DNA of 64,000 bases from Pyrus communis. Lineage: Eukaryota; Streptophyta; Magnoliopsida; Rosales; Rosaceae. Made by a program: the position numbers and the translations under genes. The notes under the pieces were generated by a model. That model did not search any database and had not been told where the DNA came from. It was given only the letters and a program-made list of their open reading frames with translations. This document shows, one piece after another, positions 48,501 through 59,430 of this stretch. Positions within the stretch are counted from its first letter, which is position 1. Each line of letters opens with the position of its first letter. The DNA lies in NCBI RefSeq assembly GCF_963583255.1, contig NC_084803.1:13252478-13316477 (forward strand), in the 5' to 3' direction.

Positions 48501-50600
48501 AAGGAGTAGGATTCTCTCCCATCTTTTTTCCTTCCCCTTTCTTCCCTTCCTATCTGAATGGTCACGGTTAAGCCACGTCAACATCTTATATTAATTTTTT
48601 ATAGAAAAGAAAGACAAAACAGAGAATGTGAGAATAGATGATGGAAAGACAAGGAGAAAGAATCATAATCTTGTACTAAAATACTTGGAATGGTACTATT
48701 TCAACCCAATTTCTTAATGTTTCTTACATAGATTCTTCTATGATTGGTGATTTGAAAGTATATCTTAATCGTATAAATATGCGTTGCAGAAACATAAAGA
48801 TAGTTTGGTAAAAGAAGAATTTCGGACTAGCGTTCTTAAGTCGCAAATTGTCCCCTTGTGTTAGAGGTGGCTTGTACTTTCTATTTAGATATTGTTTCTC
48901 CCTATGTTGGCATATGGTTTAAAGGCGGTAGGGGTTTTTGTGGTTTGGTCAACAATGCTCACGGGGCATGAAGTGGCCTAACTTCATAGTGCCTAGATAC
49001 CTCCAATCTCCTTTCTCCCATTTTTTTTAGATCTTAATACTTTTTCTCTTGATAGTTTACTCAACCACTCGTACTTATATCATACTTGTAGGTAAACAAA
49101 CTCTCCTAATCAAATCTACTTTAGATTTTAAATGATGGGGAAGATCAAAAGAAAATAAAATAATCCAACGAGTTTTCTCGCCCAAGAAATTTCTTCTAAA
49201 AAAATGGTCTTTAAAGTTTTTGGGTGACGACCTTCAAACGCTTTTGCGTCGTCACTAAAGAGATTGTTCATATCATTAGCGACTGTTTCTGGATAATTAT
49301 TTCGTCACTAAAAGTTTATTTTATTTGGATGAAAAACTTGGAAGAGAAAATGAGGGCAACTGATAGGGTTACCTAGCTGTGAGGTTTTAAAAAATAAAGT
49401 TATTTTATGTTTATTTTACTATATTGTCCATAATTTCTGTTTGGTTATTTTTCTTTTGTTTTGTTGACAAGGTTAATTTGGTCTTTTCACTTTCTTTTGG
49501 TTGACAAAGAGGATTTTGTTAATAGTTAATTCAGATATTGGTTCATCCAAAATGAATGGAACAAGGCTCCCTCTTCGATTATATTGGTCGTGTCTTCCAT
49601 TGGAATTTTTTTGTAAAAAATTGAAAATAAATTTGTGTTCAATGTTTATACTTTATAGTTAGGTCAACTGGTTAAAGTATTGTGTCTGCTCTTTGCACCT
49701 AAAGTCAAATTCACTTCTTAAAAAAAAAAAAAATAAAGTAGTTTATAATATCGTCTTCTCAGGCAAATATGTTTGTGTTCCGATCGAATGGACTAAGCCT
49801 TATATTTCCAAGGCTACGTGCAGCTGAGGCCCAACGAATGGGTTTTGAGGCCCAAATTAAACTTCATCCGCATTAAGATCATAGTGGGCCAAATTATATC
49901 TAATGGATTTAGAGGGACATTGTAGCCAACCCATTTGAGCAAAACTTTGAGATTTGCTATTACCAAATTGTGAATTGCGAACCAATTTTGTTGCAGGATA
50001 TGCTTACAAGTAATACCCTAAGCCCTAACCCGTAAACTTTCGTGCACATATTTTAAAATTTCGGTGCACCTCACAGAATGTTACTAATTCTCGTATAATG
50101 TCATTAATAACATACCATCCGTCAAGACACCCAAATAATTTTCATAATTAGTTTATTCGTTCACACATATTATAACACGTAACGATAAAATAAAAAAATT
50201 CTTAATCCCTAATATCACAGAATTTAGTTTTATTGTTGCTCCAAGATTTATTTGTCACATGTTTGGCAGATTGCACGATATACACAAGGACCGAATCAAC
50301 AAATTGAAAATTTGATCGAACAAATTAATATATATCCAAATCCATTTTTTGAGTGGGACCCACCGTACCGAGAGTGTTCCAGGTGGATGCTGACTCACTG
50401 CATTTGGGAAATTTCAAAATTTGTGATTCTTTCTCATCCTTTTTCTGGTCAATCAATGCAGTCAACGCAGTGCTGAATCGCAGATAATTCTCCAAATATA
50501 AATATAAATAAATTGGTTGATTAGTAAAACAAAACCAATTTCGAAGAAATTAACAAAAGGCAGGTATTTCTGATTAAATTCTGTAATTTTCGTTTTTGCC
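45600..50600. other. Intergenic stretch with foldback, MITE-like and SINE-like pieces
   Basis: No gene is supported. Besides the foldback element at 48067-48420 it holds a MITE-like segment at about 48505-48680 (GGATTCTCTCCC at one end, GGAGAAAGAATC at the other) and a SINE-like piece at about 49650-49733 (GTTAGGTCAACTGGTTAAAG, ending in an A run). Near 49220-49315 lies a GTGACGAC ... GTCGTCACTAAAG stretch of the kind found in TIR elements. Confidence 0.45.
48067..48420. mobile_element. Foldback element, about 350 bp, related to the one at 62.3 kb
   Basis: The left part (CTTTTTAGCTAAAATGGTTA ... GGTCATTGAGTTTG ... AAATCACTTTAGTCATTTTG) is the imperfect inverted copy of the right part (CAAAATGATTTATGGAGGGC ... 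CTCAGAGACCATTTTAACTAAAAG). Arm length is about 120 bp. The outer ends match those of 62294-63311 (CTTTTTAGTCAAAATGGTTC). Confidence 0.65.
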
Positions 50601-50840
50601 AGTTAGCCCCTCTCTAACCGCATGCACACGCAGTACCCAAAACGAACAACCTTCACCATTTTCTCTGTGTTCCTAAATTTTGCTAATTAGTCCCTATGCT
50701 ATTCACATTTTTCATCTCCTACACCTTACTCTGCAAAATCCCACCGAACCACCTGGCATGGCCGCCATTACCATAAAACTCCATTTCTTCCTATACCCAC
50801 TAAATTACTCAACGCACCCCTCAGATTCAGAGTTCAAAAT

Positions 50841-51480
50841 TCAAAGTAGGTCTCCGTCTTCCCCGATAAACCTCGCCAGCGCAGCATCGTCCCAATCCAT
50901 CTCCACCCCCACCTCAGCCCAACCACTACGCGCCAACTCTTTTGTTTCACTACACGCGCCGCCGAACCCACTCGCCTCTTCCTCCTCCGCCATTACCAAC
51001 TTCAAAGATTCCAAGCCGATAACCTCCTTTGCAAGCCCGTACAAACCGCTGACCTCCTCCACCTCCTCCATCAACCACTTCTCCGACTCCAACCCCAGGA
51101 CCTCCTTCGCAATGCCGTACAGCCCGCCGCACAGGTCGACGCTCGCCATGACAGTCGACACCGAGTCCGAGAACGCCGGTCCACAGCTCTCCTCGTTGAG
51201 GTTGATGGTGACGTACGACGAGGGCAGCGCTTGGAACACCCACGACGAGGAGTACGGGTTCTCGACGAAAGTCACCGCCGCGGCACCTGCAGTGGGGACG
51301 ATCGGCCAGTCTTTGTTCACGAGCTTCACGAGCTCCTCAAGCGCCCCGCCGTTTGCCTTGGATATCATAGTCTTAACGTCGTCGTTTTCCACTTTCTCAA
51401 CGGCCAGATCTCGATGCTTCTTCGCGGCGCTCCCCTCGTCTTCCGCCGCTTCGCTTCCGGGTCTCTTGCGCGCGTCCTCC

Positions 51481-51482
<2 letters not shown>
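50841..51482 (-). CDS. Acidic 213-residue protein of unknown function with internal repeat
   Basis: A single open frame starts at an ATG immediately after a CT-repeat leader, with a TATA-like TATATA about 100 bases upstream. The coding strand is GC-rich compared with its surroundings, as for a real plant gene. The protein begins MEDARKRPGSEAAEDEG with a small basic patch (KKHR, 21-24), then a middle part around VTFVENPYSSSWVFQALP. Two tandem copies of a roughly 25-residue motif follow (GGLYGIAKEVLGLES at 119-133 and SGLYGLAKEVIGLES at 145-159, each followed by Glu-rich sequence). The C-terminus is very acidic with aromatic residues (MDWDDAALARFIGED). There is no signal peptide, membrane segment or catalytic motif. 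I do not recognise the family. The acidic, tryptophan-containing end could be a protein-interaction or activation segment, which is inference only. Confidence 0.75.

Positions 51483-51483
<1 letters not shown>

Positions 51484-51519
<36 letters not shown>
51484..51519. repeat. GA/CT microsatellite abutting the start codon of the 213-residue gene
   Basis: On the gene's strand this is a CT run that ends directly before the ATG, so it forms the 3' end of the 5' leader. TATATA (51579-51584, minus strand) is the likely TATA box. Confidence 0.8.
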
Positions 51520-51522
<3 letters not shown>

Positions 51523-51579
51523 AGAGAGCAGTGAGGACTGTGGAGTGTGTGGGCGCGCTCGGTGTGGTGTGTACTTCGT

Positions 51580-52045
51580 ATATATCAGGTGGCCCACACC
51601 TCAAGCGGAGGAATAAGGATTTATGGTCTCATATTTGTGGGTCCCCATCTTGGGATGATCTTAGCCGTTGATTCTCACTCGCATGGAGGATCCAACGGCT
51701 GGGGTTATGTTCAAGATTTTGTGCTACGTTTGGAAGGCGCGCTGACGTGGCGTAGTGGGAGGAAGGAAAAGGCGCGATTTTTATTGTGTATTAATTAGCG
51801 GCAGAGTGGGAGGAAGGAGGCTTGGAGAGAAAGAAAGACGACTTTTAGCACCTTCGTTTTAATGAGGAAATTACTGTTTTGGACATGGAATTTATTTGCT
51901 ATTTATCCAACAAATTTTTTTATTTCTAGATACTCTTCTCATCCCAAAGCTGCTTTATTTAGCTTATTGGTTAAGCAAAAGCACTGAGTAAGAAAGTGTA
52001 CGGAAATATCTACAAGTTGTACATAAAGTGTGAAAAAAATTAAAA
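51580..52045. other. Spacer between the 213-residue gene and the PMD pseudogene
   Basis: The part near 51580-51780 is GC-richer promoter-like DNA. The remainder is AT-rich with nothing recognisable. Confidence 0.4.
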
Positions 52046-54765
52046 TTACTTTGACATTCTCGATATTTTCGTGAGTTTGTTAATGTGCTTCTCTTCATAG
52101 CACTTGAGTCTATTGGATCCCCTCTCAACTCGTTGGTGTTGATCCCTCAGTGCCCTCATGTTATCAAAGAAGTTGAGAAATGACTCGTACTGGACCTTCG
52201 ACAATTGCTGAGCCTGATACAACTTGGTCAAGGCCTTCTCAGCATCTTGGAGTCCTTTGAGATTGAAGAAGGGATTGAAAAATATCTTGCATCCATTCTT
52301 TGAAGATCCAGCGTTGATCTTGAAGATGTTGAGGCTTGAAGAGGTGCCTTGGAGACCTCAGCTTAGTCTGGATTTGCCCGAACTCTCTAACAAGTTCGAG
52401 CAAGGAGGCCGTGGCTGGAATGGATGCAAGGGGTAGAGGCATCACTCCAGCACCCCCAGAGGTAGCAGCGGTGGAGGTAGCTTTAGAAGAGATAGAAGGA
52501 AGAGGCCCAAAAGTCAAGGAAGTAGCTGCAACGGTATTCTTTGACCGAGGAATGGGAATCATTATGACCCCAGAAGCTTTGGGAGGCTCGAGGAGAACTG
52601 CTTTGCAAGCTGTGAACCAAGGAAACTTGCCCGAACCTTCATTAGAAGCCTGTTTTAAAACCAAGAAAAAGTGAGTTAAGAGGATGATCTGCAATTGGAA
52701 TTAAAGAAAAACCAAAAAAGAAAAGTTGGTATACTTGAGTCGAGCTTGGAGCTTTAGAAAGAGGTGAAGGTGGTGTTGTTGCCCTTGATGGTTGAGGAGG
52801 GTCAACCTTGCTTGTTGAAGGGGGATGAGAGTCACCCAAGCCTTCACCAGAGACCTATTACACCAAAAGAAAAGGCAAGTGTTAGCAAGTCAATTTGTAT
52901 AAGGGAACGACAAGGGTAAAAACATTTATATACCTGTGAGGACCCTGGGACTTTGGAGGGAGACTCTGTCACTGCAACTACCCTGGAAGGAGCAGGTGGG
53001 CTAGCCCAAGAAGAAGTTTGGGAAGCCCTCGGGCCAGTTGCCTCTGAAACCGGGGATCTCAGGGACTATGAACTCCCCAAAGGTAGTTGATGGCTGGTAA
53101 GTGGCTTCATGCGCTGAGGAAGACTAGCACAAGCAATACATATGTTATGTGTTAGTGAGGAAACTTGAAAAAAGGATAAAAGGAAGAGATTGAGAAGAAG
53201 AGTATTACTGGAGCACTGTCATCTTCTACATAGTAAAACATCTCCCCAATCTTTGGATTAAATTGGGAGGTGAGAGTCGCCACCATTGCTGGAGAAGGAG
53301 TTGAAGGAGTAGGAGTTGAGCTCTGCCCAACTTAAGAAGCTAGTGCCTCAACCTTTGCCTAGGAAAAGAATAAAAGAGCCTGTTACCATTTGGAAGATCA
53401 CAAACTTAACCAGAAGTGAAATTAAGTATACCTTTAAAGGCTTGGCCCGAGAGGAGAAAGTCGTGCTGCTTGGGCTAAAGGAGAAAAAGGCTCGGGCTGG
53501 GTGCTCTCTTCACCTCTAGTGTCCTATTTTTCAAGAATGACTAAGGGCTTAGAGAATGGGAATTATACCTTCAACTCATCGAGAATGATATCAAGGACTG
53601 TCTTATCCTCTAGTTGGACTTCGGCTCTCGACCGCACCTTTTTGGGAGTGAGGGTAGGTCTCTTGGTTACTGGAAGCCCTAGTTACAAGAAAGAAGGAGG
53701 CGTTAGTTCTTCTTGCCTGTTTCAACTAGAGGGGCATGAGAGGATTTGGAAGCCTTAGAGGTTTGAGCCCTACTCCTCTTTCTGGTTAGGGTTACCCGCG
53801 GACCAGGAAAAGCAAGATGAGTCTGAGGCCGCTCATCGAGCTCGAATTTAGAGGATTTTACCACTGTTGCGCTTGTCCGCCGAGGTGCCCGAGTCTCCAC
53901 TTCAGGCTCAGCCTCAGCCTTTGAGTCACCAAAAAGCTCAAAGATGTCCCAAGTGTCTCCGACAGCGTGGCTGGACCCAACCTTCTGTCTTGCAACCTTA
54001 GCCACAACCTTTTAGAGGATGATTGTATCTGCAGCTTCTTCATCTAGCCAGACATCCACTTCCTCAGTATTGCCTTGGGCTGCAAAGACCAAAATGAAAG
54101 ATGATTAGTTATTGACTACAAAAAGCATCATCACAGAGAAGTAAGAAAAAAGAAGAGGGCAATGAGATATACCTATTAGAAGAAACTGGTTATTCTAGTG
54201 GATCACCTCATTCTAGTTTTCAAGTTCAATGTCTTTTGAGTAGAATTTGAAGAAGAGTTGCCCGAAGAGGCAATCATGGGCCTTCCTAATGTCTACTTCA
54301 TACTTCTTCGACCACTTGCTCATCACTTCAAGACTGCGTTAAGCCGCCAGAAAAGTCACATCGGTAGGAAAACAAGGGCGATAAAAGGTTCCACAATGCA
54401 TCGAGTCAAAAAATGGCACTGGGATAGCTTGCCTAAAACCTAGCTACCTACCATAGAAGTTTGGGTGGTAAATCTCTAGCCCGTGTTCGTAGCTCGTTCA
54501 CTCACTCTGCACTCCCCTGCTAAGTCTCGTTGCTGGATACAGATCATGAACTTCTCCTTGCAGATTTGGCTAGCATTCTCCTCAAATGCATTTGCAAGAT
54601 CTGGTCCAAGAACTCGATATATCTTCTCAGCACGGAGGTGCCCCACTCCAAGTTTGGCCGAGTCTGGCAAACTCTGAAGAAATACAAGCAGGCGAGAGTG
54701 AAGTGGTTGGTAGGAGATGCATAGGCCAAAATGCAAGCAGGAGCCACTCATTCTGGGAACTCCAG

Positions 54766-54856
54766 GTTGGGTGCCCGAAATTCGGGGAAGTATCACTGGA
54801 GCCACAATTGGTTGGGTGCCCGAAATTCGGGGAAGTATCACTGGAGCCACAATTGA
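54766..54856. repeat. 45-bp tandem duplication in the PMD pseudogene
   Basis: TTGGGTGCCCGAAATTCGGG continuing through GAAGTATCACTGGAGCCACAA occurs twice in a row. Being 45 bp it keeps the frame and would repeat the QLWLQ-YFPEFRAPN segment of the domain. Confidence 0.9.
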
Positions 54857-55901
54857 ACCATCGAGGTTGGCTTATTGAGATTGGTTTCGAAGGGTTCGTC
54901 TCGGGTCATCTCGTACAGCAGGTGGTAGAGGTAGGCGAGGAAGAAAGGCCCCGTGGCTATGTTATCAAATGAATGCAGCGCCTCCACCAAGGGAATCCTC
55001 GCCAATTTCACTCCCTTGGATTTGTTTGGGAATACATGCTTGTTGAGCTAATACATAAGGAAGTACATATGCTTCTGATCCTCATTTGCAGTGGCGGAAG
55101 ACGAGCTGAAGGTACTTTTGGCAAAAGGGATAAGAGCAAGCCTAGCGTTGGCTGGTGCTCGGGGGACAGTGGAGAAAACAAGGGCCCGAGGGCCGGTGGG
55201 AGGGCTCCAGCGTGGGCTAGCCCAACCGAAGGTGGAGGCCCGAGCTCCGGGCCCGTGGCGAATTGCCAGCCCGAGAGCCTGAGGGCTATGTGACGTCAGC
55301 CTGGCGTCAGGGAATATTAAATTTTTTTTGTGTCAGGCGCGTGCACCCCACTCGCGCGTGGGGGCGCGTCGTCGACACAAAAATCAGAAAAAAAAAAAAA
55401 AAAGTTTGTTAGTTACCGTTGGGAAGCCACGTGGCTTCCCATGGTCCGTTAGATCTCAACGGTTACTTAATTTGGACTGTTCGATCTCAACGGTCAAAAA
55501 AAAAAGTCAGATTTAATATCCACCGTTCAATCTGAGATCAACGGTGGATATTAATATTCTTTATAAATAAAAAAATAAAAGAAAAAATAGTTTTAAAATT
55601 AAGAAAAGTTACCGTTGTGACACGTGGCACAATCTGGAGTGTTGGAATTCAAATTTTTTTATATCCAACGGCAGAGATTAATTAATTGAATAAAAATTAA
55701 AAAAAAATTGTAAAAAATTCAAAAAAATTCAAAAAAAAATCTGAAAAATCTGAAAAAAATTGTAAAAAAAATTGTTTCTACTTTTCTATAAATACCTTCT
55801 CATTATCATCTACCTTACACAACAATTTCATATTTTCTCAACTACTTTCAATCACATTCCTTTCTTTGTCTCAAAGTTTGAATCCATTTTTTTTCAACAA
55901 A

Positions 55902-56183
55902 ATGACCACTGGTGCAGGTACGAATTGGTCGCTTATTGAAGATGTTGCGTTGTGTACTAGTTGGGTTGAAGTTACTCATAGTTCGCTTACGGGTAATGAG
56001 ATGCAGTTGCGAGAGATGTGGAGTCTTATTCATACCAATTTTCTTGAGAAAATTGGTGGGAAAAGAACCAAAGAATCGATGTCCAGTCGTTGGAAATTAC
56101 TTAGCCAATCGTTTAGTACGTGGAGAGACGCCTTGGCACAAGCTAGTAGTAATATTCGAAGTGGGGAAAATTACTCGGATCAG
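55902..56183 (+). pseudogene. ORF1-like (Myb/trihelix) first exon of a PIF/Harbinger element
   Basis: The ATG at 55902 opens 94 codons: MTTGAGTNWSLIEDVALCTSWVEV ... EMWSLIHTNFLEKIGGKRTKESMSSRWKLLS. This is the SANT/trihelix-like DNA-binding fold of Harbinger ORF1 proteins, usually annotated in plants as NAM-associated or mis-named glutathione S-transferase T3-like. A donor (CAG|GTAACA) follows at 56184. The downstream sequence is a TA-rich repeat and I find no second exon, so only the first exon survives. The frame that runs on into the repeat is a chance extension. In autonomous elements ORF1 helps the separate transposase bind the ends. Confidence 0.7.
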
Positions 56184-56550
56184 GTAACAATATATTATTT
56201 ATTTGATACCCAAATTTACATTATAATTATTTGTTTGTATTATTTATTTGTTACCTACATAATTTATTATTTATTGTTTGTATTATTTATTTGTTACGTA
56301 CAAAATTTATTATTTTTTGTATTATTTATTTGTTACCATCATAATTTATTATTTATTGTTTGTATTATTTATTTGTTATTTATTATTTATTATTTGTATT
56401 ATTTATTTGTTACCTACATAATTTATTATTTATTGTTTGTATTATTTATTTGTTACCTACATAATTTATTATTTATTATTTGTATTATTTATTTGTTACC
56501 TACATAATTTATTATTTATTGTTTGTATTATTTATTTGTTACCGACTTAC
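56184..56550 (+). repeat. TA-rich tandem repeat after the ORF1-like exon
   Basis: About seven imperfect copies of a roughly 43-bp unit built from TTTGTATTATTTATTTGTTAC, CTACATAATTTATTATTTATTG and variants. It occupies what would be the intron of ORF1. Confidence 0.85.
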
Positions 56551-57839
56551 ATTATAATTATGTTGTTTGTATTATCAGAAATCCATCACCAATAATTGTA
56601 TTTTCAGATAATGACACGTGGCATAACGAGTACGATTAAAAAATTTATCGGAAATCCATCCCCAATAATTGTCTTTTCGGATTTTATGACAAGTGGCGTA
56701 ACGACAAAGATTAAAAATCTTATCCGAAATTACAAATAAAATTAGTTTGTATTATTTAATAATACTTCGGATAATGACACGTGGCGCAACGAGAACGATT
56801 AAAAATCTTATCCGATATTACAATTAAAATTATTTTGTATTATTTTATAAATAAAAAAAATACTAATATTTTATTACCTATTGCCAGGGCTATTGAAGTG
56901 TAACGGTGGAGATGCAAATTCTATTGCCAGGGCTATTTACTGTTCATTAAGGGCAGTTACTGTTCATTAGGTGGATTGAATAGTGCATTGCCTAGGGGGA
57001 GGGCTCAAACGCTGAAGTTGCTCTAAAGCCTGTGAATGATGTCTCATAGCTTTTAAAGGTCGAGGGAGTGTACTCCAGCCGAATGAGGGAATCAGAAGCA
57101 CCCAAGCCTTTAGCAGTCGGGTAAGAAAGAGATGACCAATCGTGGGTCACGTCCAACGCATCTGCCCGAAAACTTAGGCCATGTCGAGGATTGTTGGAGA
57201 CATGAGACCCATTCGAAAGTCGAATGTGTTGGTCCCAGTGTTTCAGAAAAGAAGAGCTGTGGTCAGGAGCTCGGCCTTGGCAATCACCATGACCTTGGAG
57301 AGCATAATGAACTCGTAGATGCCATTGCTCATCCACTTCTTCTTCCAAATGGGCTCAAGTTCGTCTACCCACTGCAACCAGGCCTCATCCTTTATTAATG
57401 TAAACCTCTTCGATGAGTAAACCACTTAGAGGTCGAGATGCTAGCCTCAACGAGATATGGGTTAGAGGTGAACCAATTGGTTGTGGGCATGTTGTTCTCC
57501 ACAGCAATTGAGACCTTGGAAGTCCAAGCAGGCCCCAGGGAATGTACTCCTCCTTCTTCGAAGAAAATTGAGGTGTTTAGGCCAGCCCAAGGGCGATGAA
57601 GGCCGTTGATTCGACGGCGCATGTTGACGATCCCCTTGCCAAAATCGCATGTAGGACAACAGTATTGGGTGCCATTGAATGATTTTTTGGAAAAAAAGTG
57701 GAAGAAAGTTGAAGGCAGAAAGCAAGAAAGAACTATGAAAGCAAGAAAGTTTTGGAAAATTTGGGAATTCTAGAAACTCGGAGAATAAGAATTGCTAAGG
57801 TATTTGGCCAAAAGGTTTAAGTGGAGGTTATATATAGGC

Positions 57840-58984
57840 AGTTAGTTAACGTTGGAAATCATGGGTTAGTGCAAAGGTTTATTCGAAAACAGTTGTTTAA
57901 ATGGTGCAAGTTTCGAGTAAAAGCATGCGATTGATGTTTAATCATTATTAATGTCTTGGTTTGAAGACTTAACAATGATTAAAAGGGGCACTGTTTAGGT
58001 TGATATTTAAATACTGGGCTTTGCATAAGGGAAAGCCCAAAGGCGCCAAAACAAGTTAAACTTGCCTGAGGCCCAGCGATGAAGCCTGAAACAAATTGAA
58101 GCCTTATCAGCTAAGGCATAGGCCAAGTGCCTATGATTGAAGTTATAAGTGACAGAGGCTAGTTCACTGCCAACCAAAAAGCAGTTTTTAATGGCACAAA
58201 GGTGTAAATACAAGATGACTCATTGCCCCTGAAAGCCCTCGACCAAAAACAAAGCCCAAACAATTGGGTCAAATTGCCTATAAAAGCCAAGAGAAGCACA
58301 AAAGACAATGACACTCAAATAATCAAACAAACTACATACAAACTCTACTCTCAAGCCAAATTTGCACCTGGAAACTTGAAACTCACCCAGATTCAATCCT
58401 TTTAGCAATAGTTCCCTTAGAAAAGCTATCTTTTGTCTAGTTTAAAAGCTTTACTACCTTCCATAATGTTGTAGTATCGATTCCCTCATGTAAAACCTGT
58501 TTACCATACATCCCTTTTAGCTTACAACTTCTGTAAACTCAAAGAGAAGTGGCTGCAAGAAGTTCAACCTTACCCAACAAGGTGAAATCTTACTAGAGTC
58601 TTTTTGTTCGTCCTTTAAATTAGAAGATCTATCGCTTAAATGTACTTGTCAGCATATATTCAAGTTATTTCCAATTGTTTTCTACCTAAGAGTCCCATTT
58701 GCATTCGAATTTGGGTAACTTAATAAATCAGTTGTCATTAAGAACAAACTGAGATTAAGGAAATGGTTTAAAGGGCTCTGGACTCCCTCCTTTTTGGACA
58801 TACAAGATTATGAACTAAAAGTTATTGTTTAGAAGACAAGAAAAAGAAATTAATACATACTTAACTCATCTGTAACAATCTTTTGATAACAAGAAGTTTA
58901 AGTAACTTGGGGCCCAAGTAATTGACTTAAAACACATTTGTTCTATATCTGTTATACCGAGATAGCAGTGGCACGCCAAGGTCC
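57840..58984. other. Upstream region of the PMD pseudogene
   Basis: No gene is supported. The part at about 58215-58400 (GCCTATAAAAGCCAAGAG, CAAT-like words, then a CA-rich leader-like stretch) resembles a promoter or LTR on the plus strand, but no partner LTR is visible. Confidence 0.35.
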
Positions 58985-59430
58985 CTATTGGTTTTGATTG
59001 TGAGCCTCAATGCCTACATCTAAGGCCCCATAAAGGTATTTTTCAAAATTAACTTCAAACTCTTCTTGCAATTCACCAGGCAGCGAGAACTTAACCAACA
59101 AATAACACCAAGTGCCATTTACAGCCAGGAAGCTGTGTGAAGGGACAATTCCATCTTTGCCTCGAACAGTTGTACCTGGATCTTGTTCATGTAGGACTTT
59201 CATAGCAATATGCGTCTGCGTTTCGTTTTTCATCTTATGTTTGGTTAGTATGTATTGATTACTTCATTCTGGTTGGTTGTATTTTGCATGATACGAAATT
59301 CAATGGATTACAGTGTGCTTCATATCGTATTGCTAGCTTTTTGGTTTCTACTCACCTGGTATTTTGCTTCTGATACTCGCTCATGTACCATCTTAGTGCA
59401 TTGTGCGAACGAAAATAAGTCATTGAGTTC
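58985..59430 (-). pseudogene. Unidentified gene remnant with two plausible exons
   Basis: On the minus strand an exon at 59430-59356 (ELNDLFSFAQCTKMVHERVS ...) ends in CAG|GTGAG. The next begins at 59233 after ACTAACCAAACATAAG (a perfect TACTAAC-like branch site) and runs KNETQTHIAMKVLHEQDPGT ... GALDVGIEAHNQNQ to a stop at 58985. They join in phase 0. Codon-like sequence continues upstream (FDDNRSKVNTFEKCNELKSR) but shifted by one base, suggesting decay. I do not recognise the protein. Chloroplast-derived DNA begins about 500 bases upstream and may have cut the gene. Confidence 0.4.

Larger units (their letters stand above)
55134..57023. mobile_element. PIF/Harbinger-type element, 1.89 kb, inserted in the PMD gene
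   Basis: It is bordered by TAA at 55131-55133 and TAA at 57024-57026. The left end GAGCAAGCCTAGCGTTGGC and the right end (read inward) GAGCAACTTCAGCGTTTGAGC are inverted repeats. Joining the flanks at one TAA restores an uninterrupted PMD frame (G-F-I-P-F-A-K), which fixes both borders. Inside are a GC-rich left part, a 20-bp palindrome (55421-55440), several ATCTCAACGGT/ACCGTTG words in both orientations, an ORF1-like Myb/trihelix exon (55902-56183) and a TA-rich tandem repeat. No DDE transposase is visible, so it is non-autonomous. Confidence 0.85.
52046..57675 (-). pseudogene. Plant mobile domain (PMD, aminotransferase-like) gene, broken
   Basis: Read on the minus strand, an ATG at 57675 opens MAPNTVV, then a shift leads to RRRINGLHRPWAGLN. 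A PMD core follows: DEAWLQWVDELEPIWKKKW, NGIYEFIMLSKVMVIAKAEL, FRMGLMSPTILDMA. At about 57024 a transposon interrupts it. Beyond the transposon it resumes with PFAKSTFSSSSATANEDQKH, GVKLARIPLVEALHSFDN, and GPFFLAYLYHLLYEMTRDEP then QLWLQ-YFPEFRAPN. Stops include TGA for Trp in ALLF-NTGTN and TAG for Trp in FLMY-LNKH; several frameshifts separate the blocks. The C-terminal half (54000-52046) is low-complexity Pro/Ser/Lys with a final coiled-coil-like stretch (SKVQYESFLNFFDNMRALRD). TATATA near 57829-57836 is a fitting promoter position. PMD proteins are plant genes linked to transposons, and some act in silencing. This copy cannot be translated. Confidence 0.8.

Noticed and set aside
51231..51671. 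Plus-strand frames over the 213-residue gene and its GA repeat (also 50680-51534)
   Set aside because: They are complements of the real gene or translations of the GA repeat (RERERE).
55866..56507. 213-codon frame in the Harbinger element as a full gene
   Set aside because: Only the first 94 codons are protein-like. After the donor site the frame translates the TA-rich repeat into Tyr/Leu/Ile runs.
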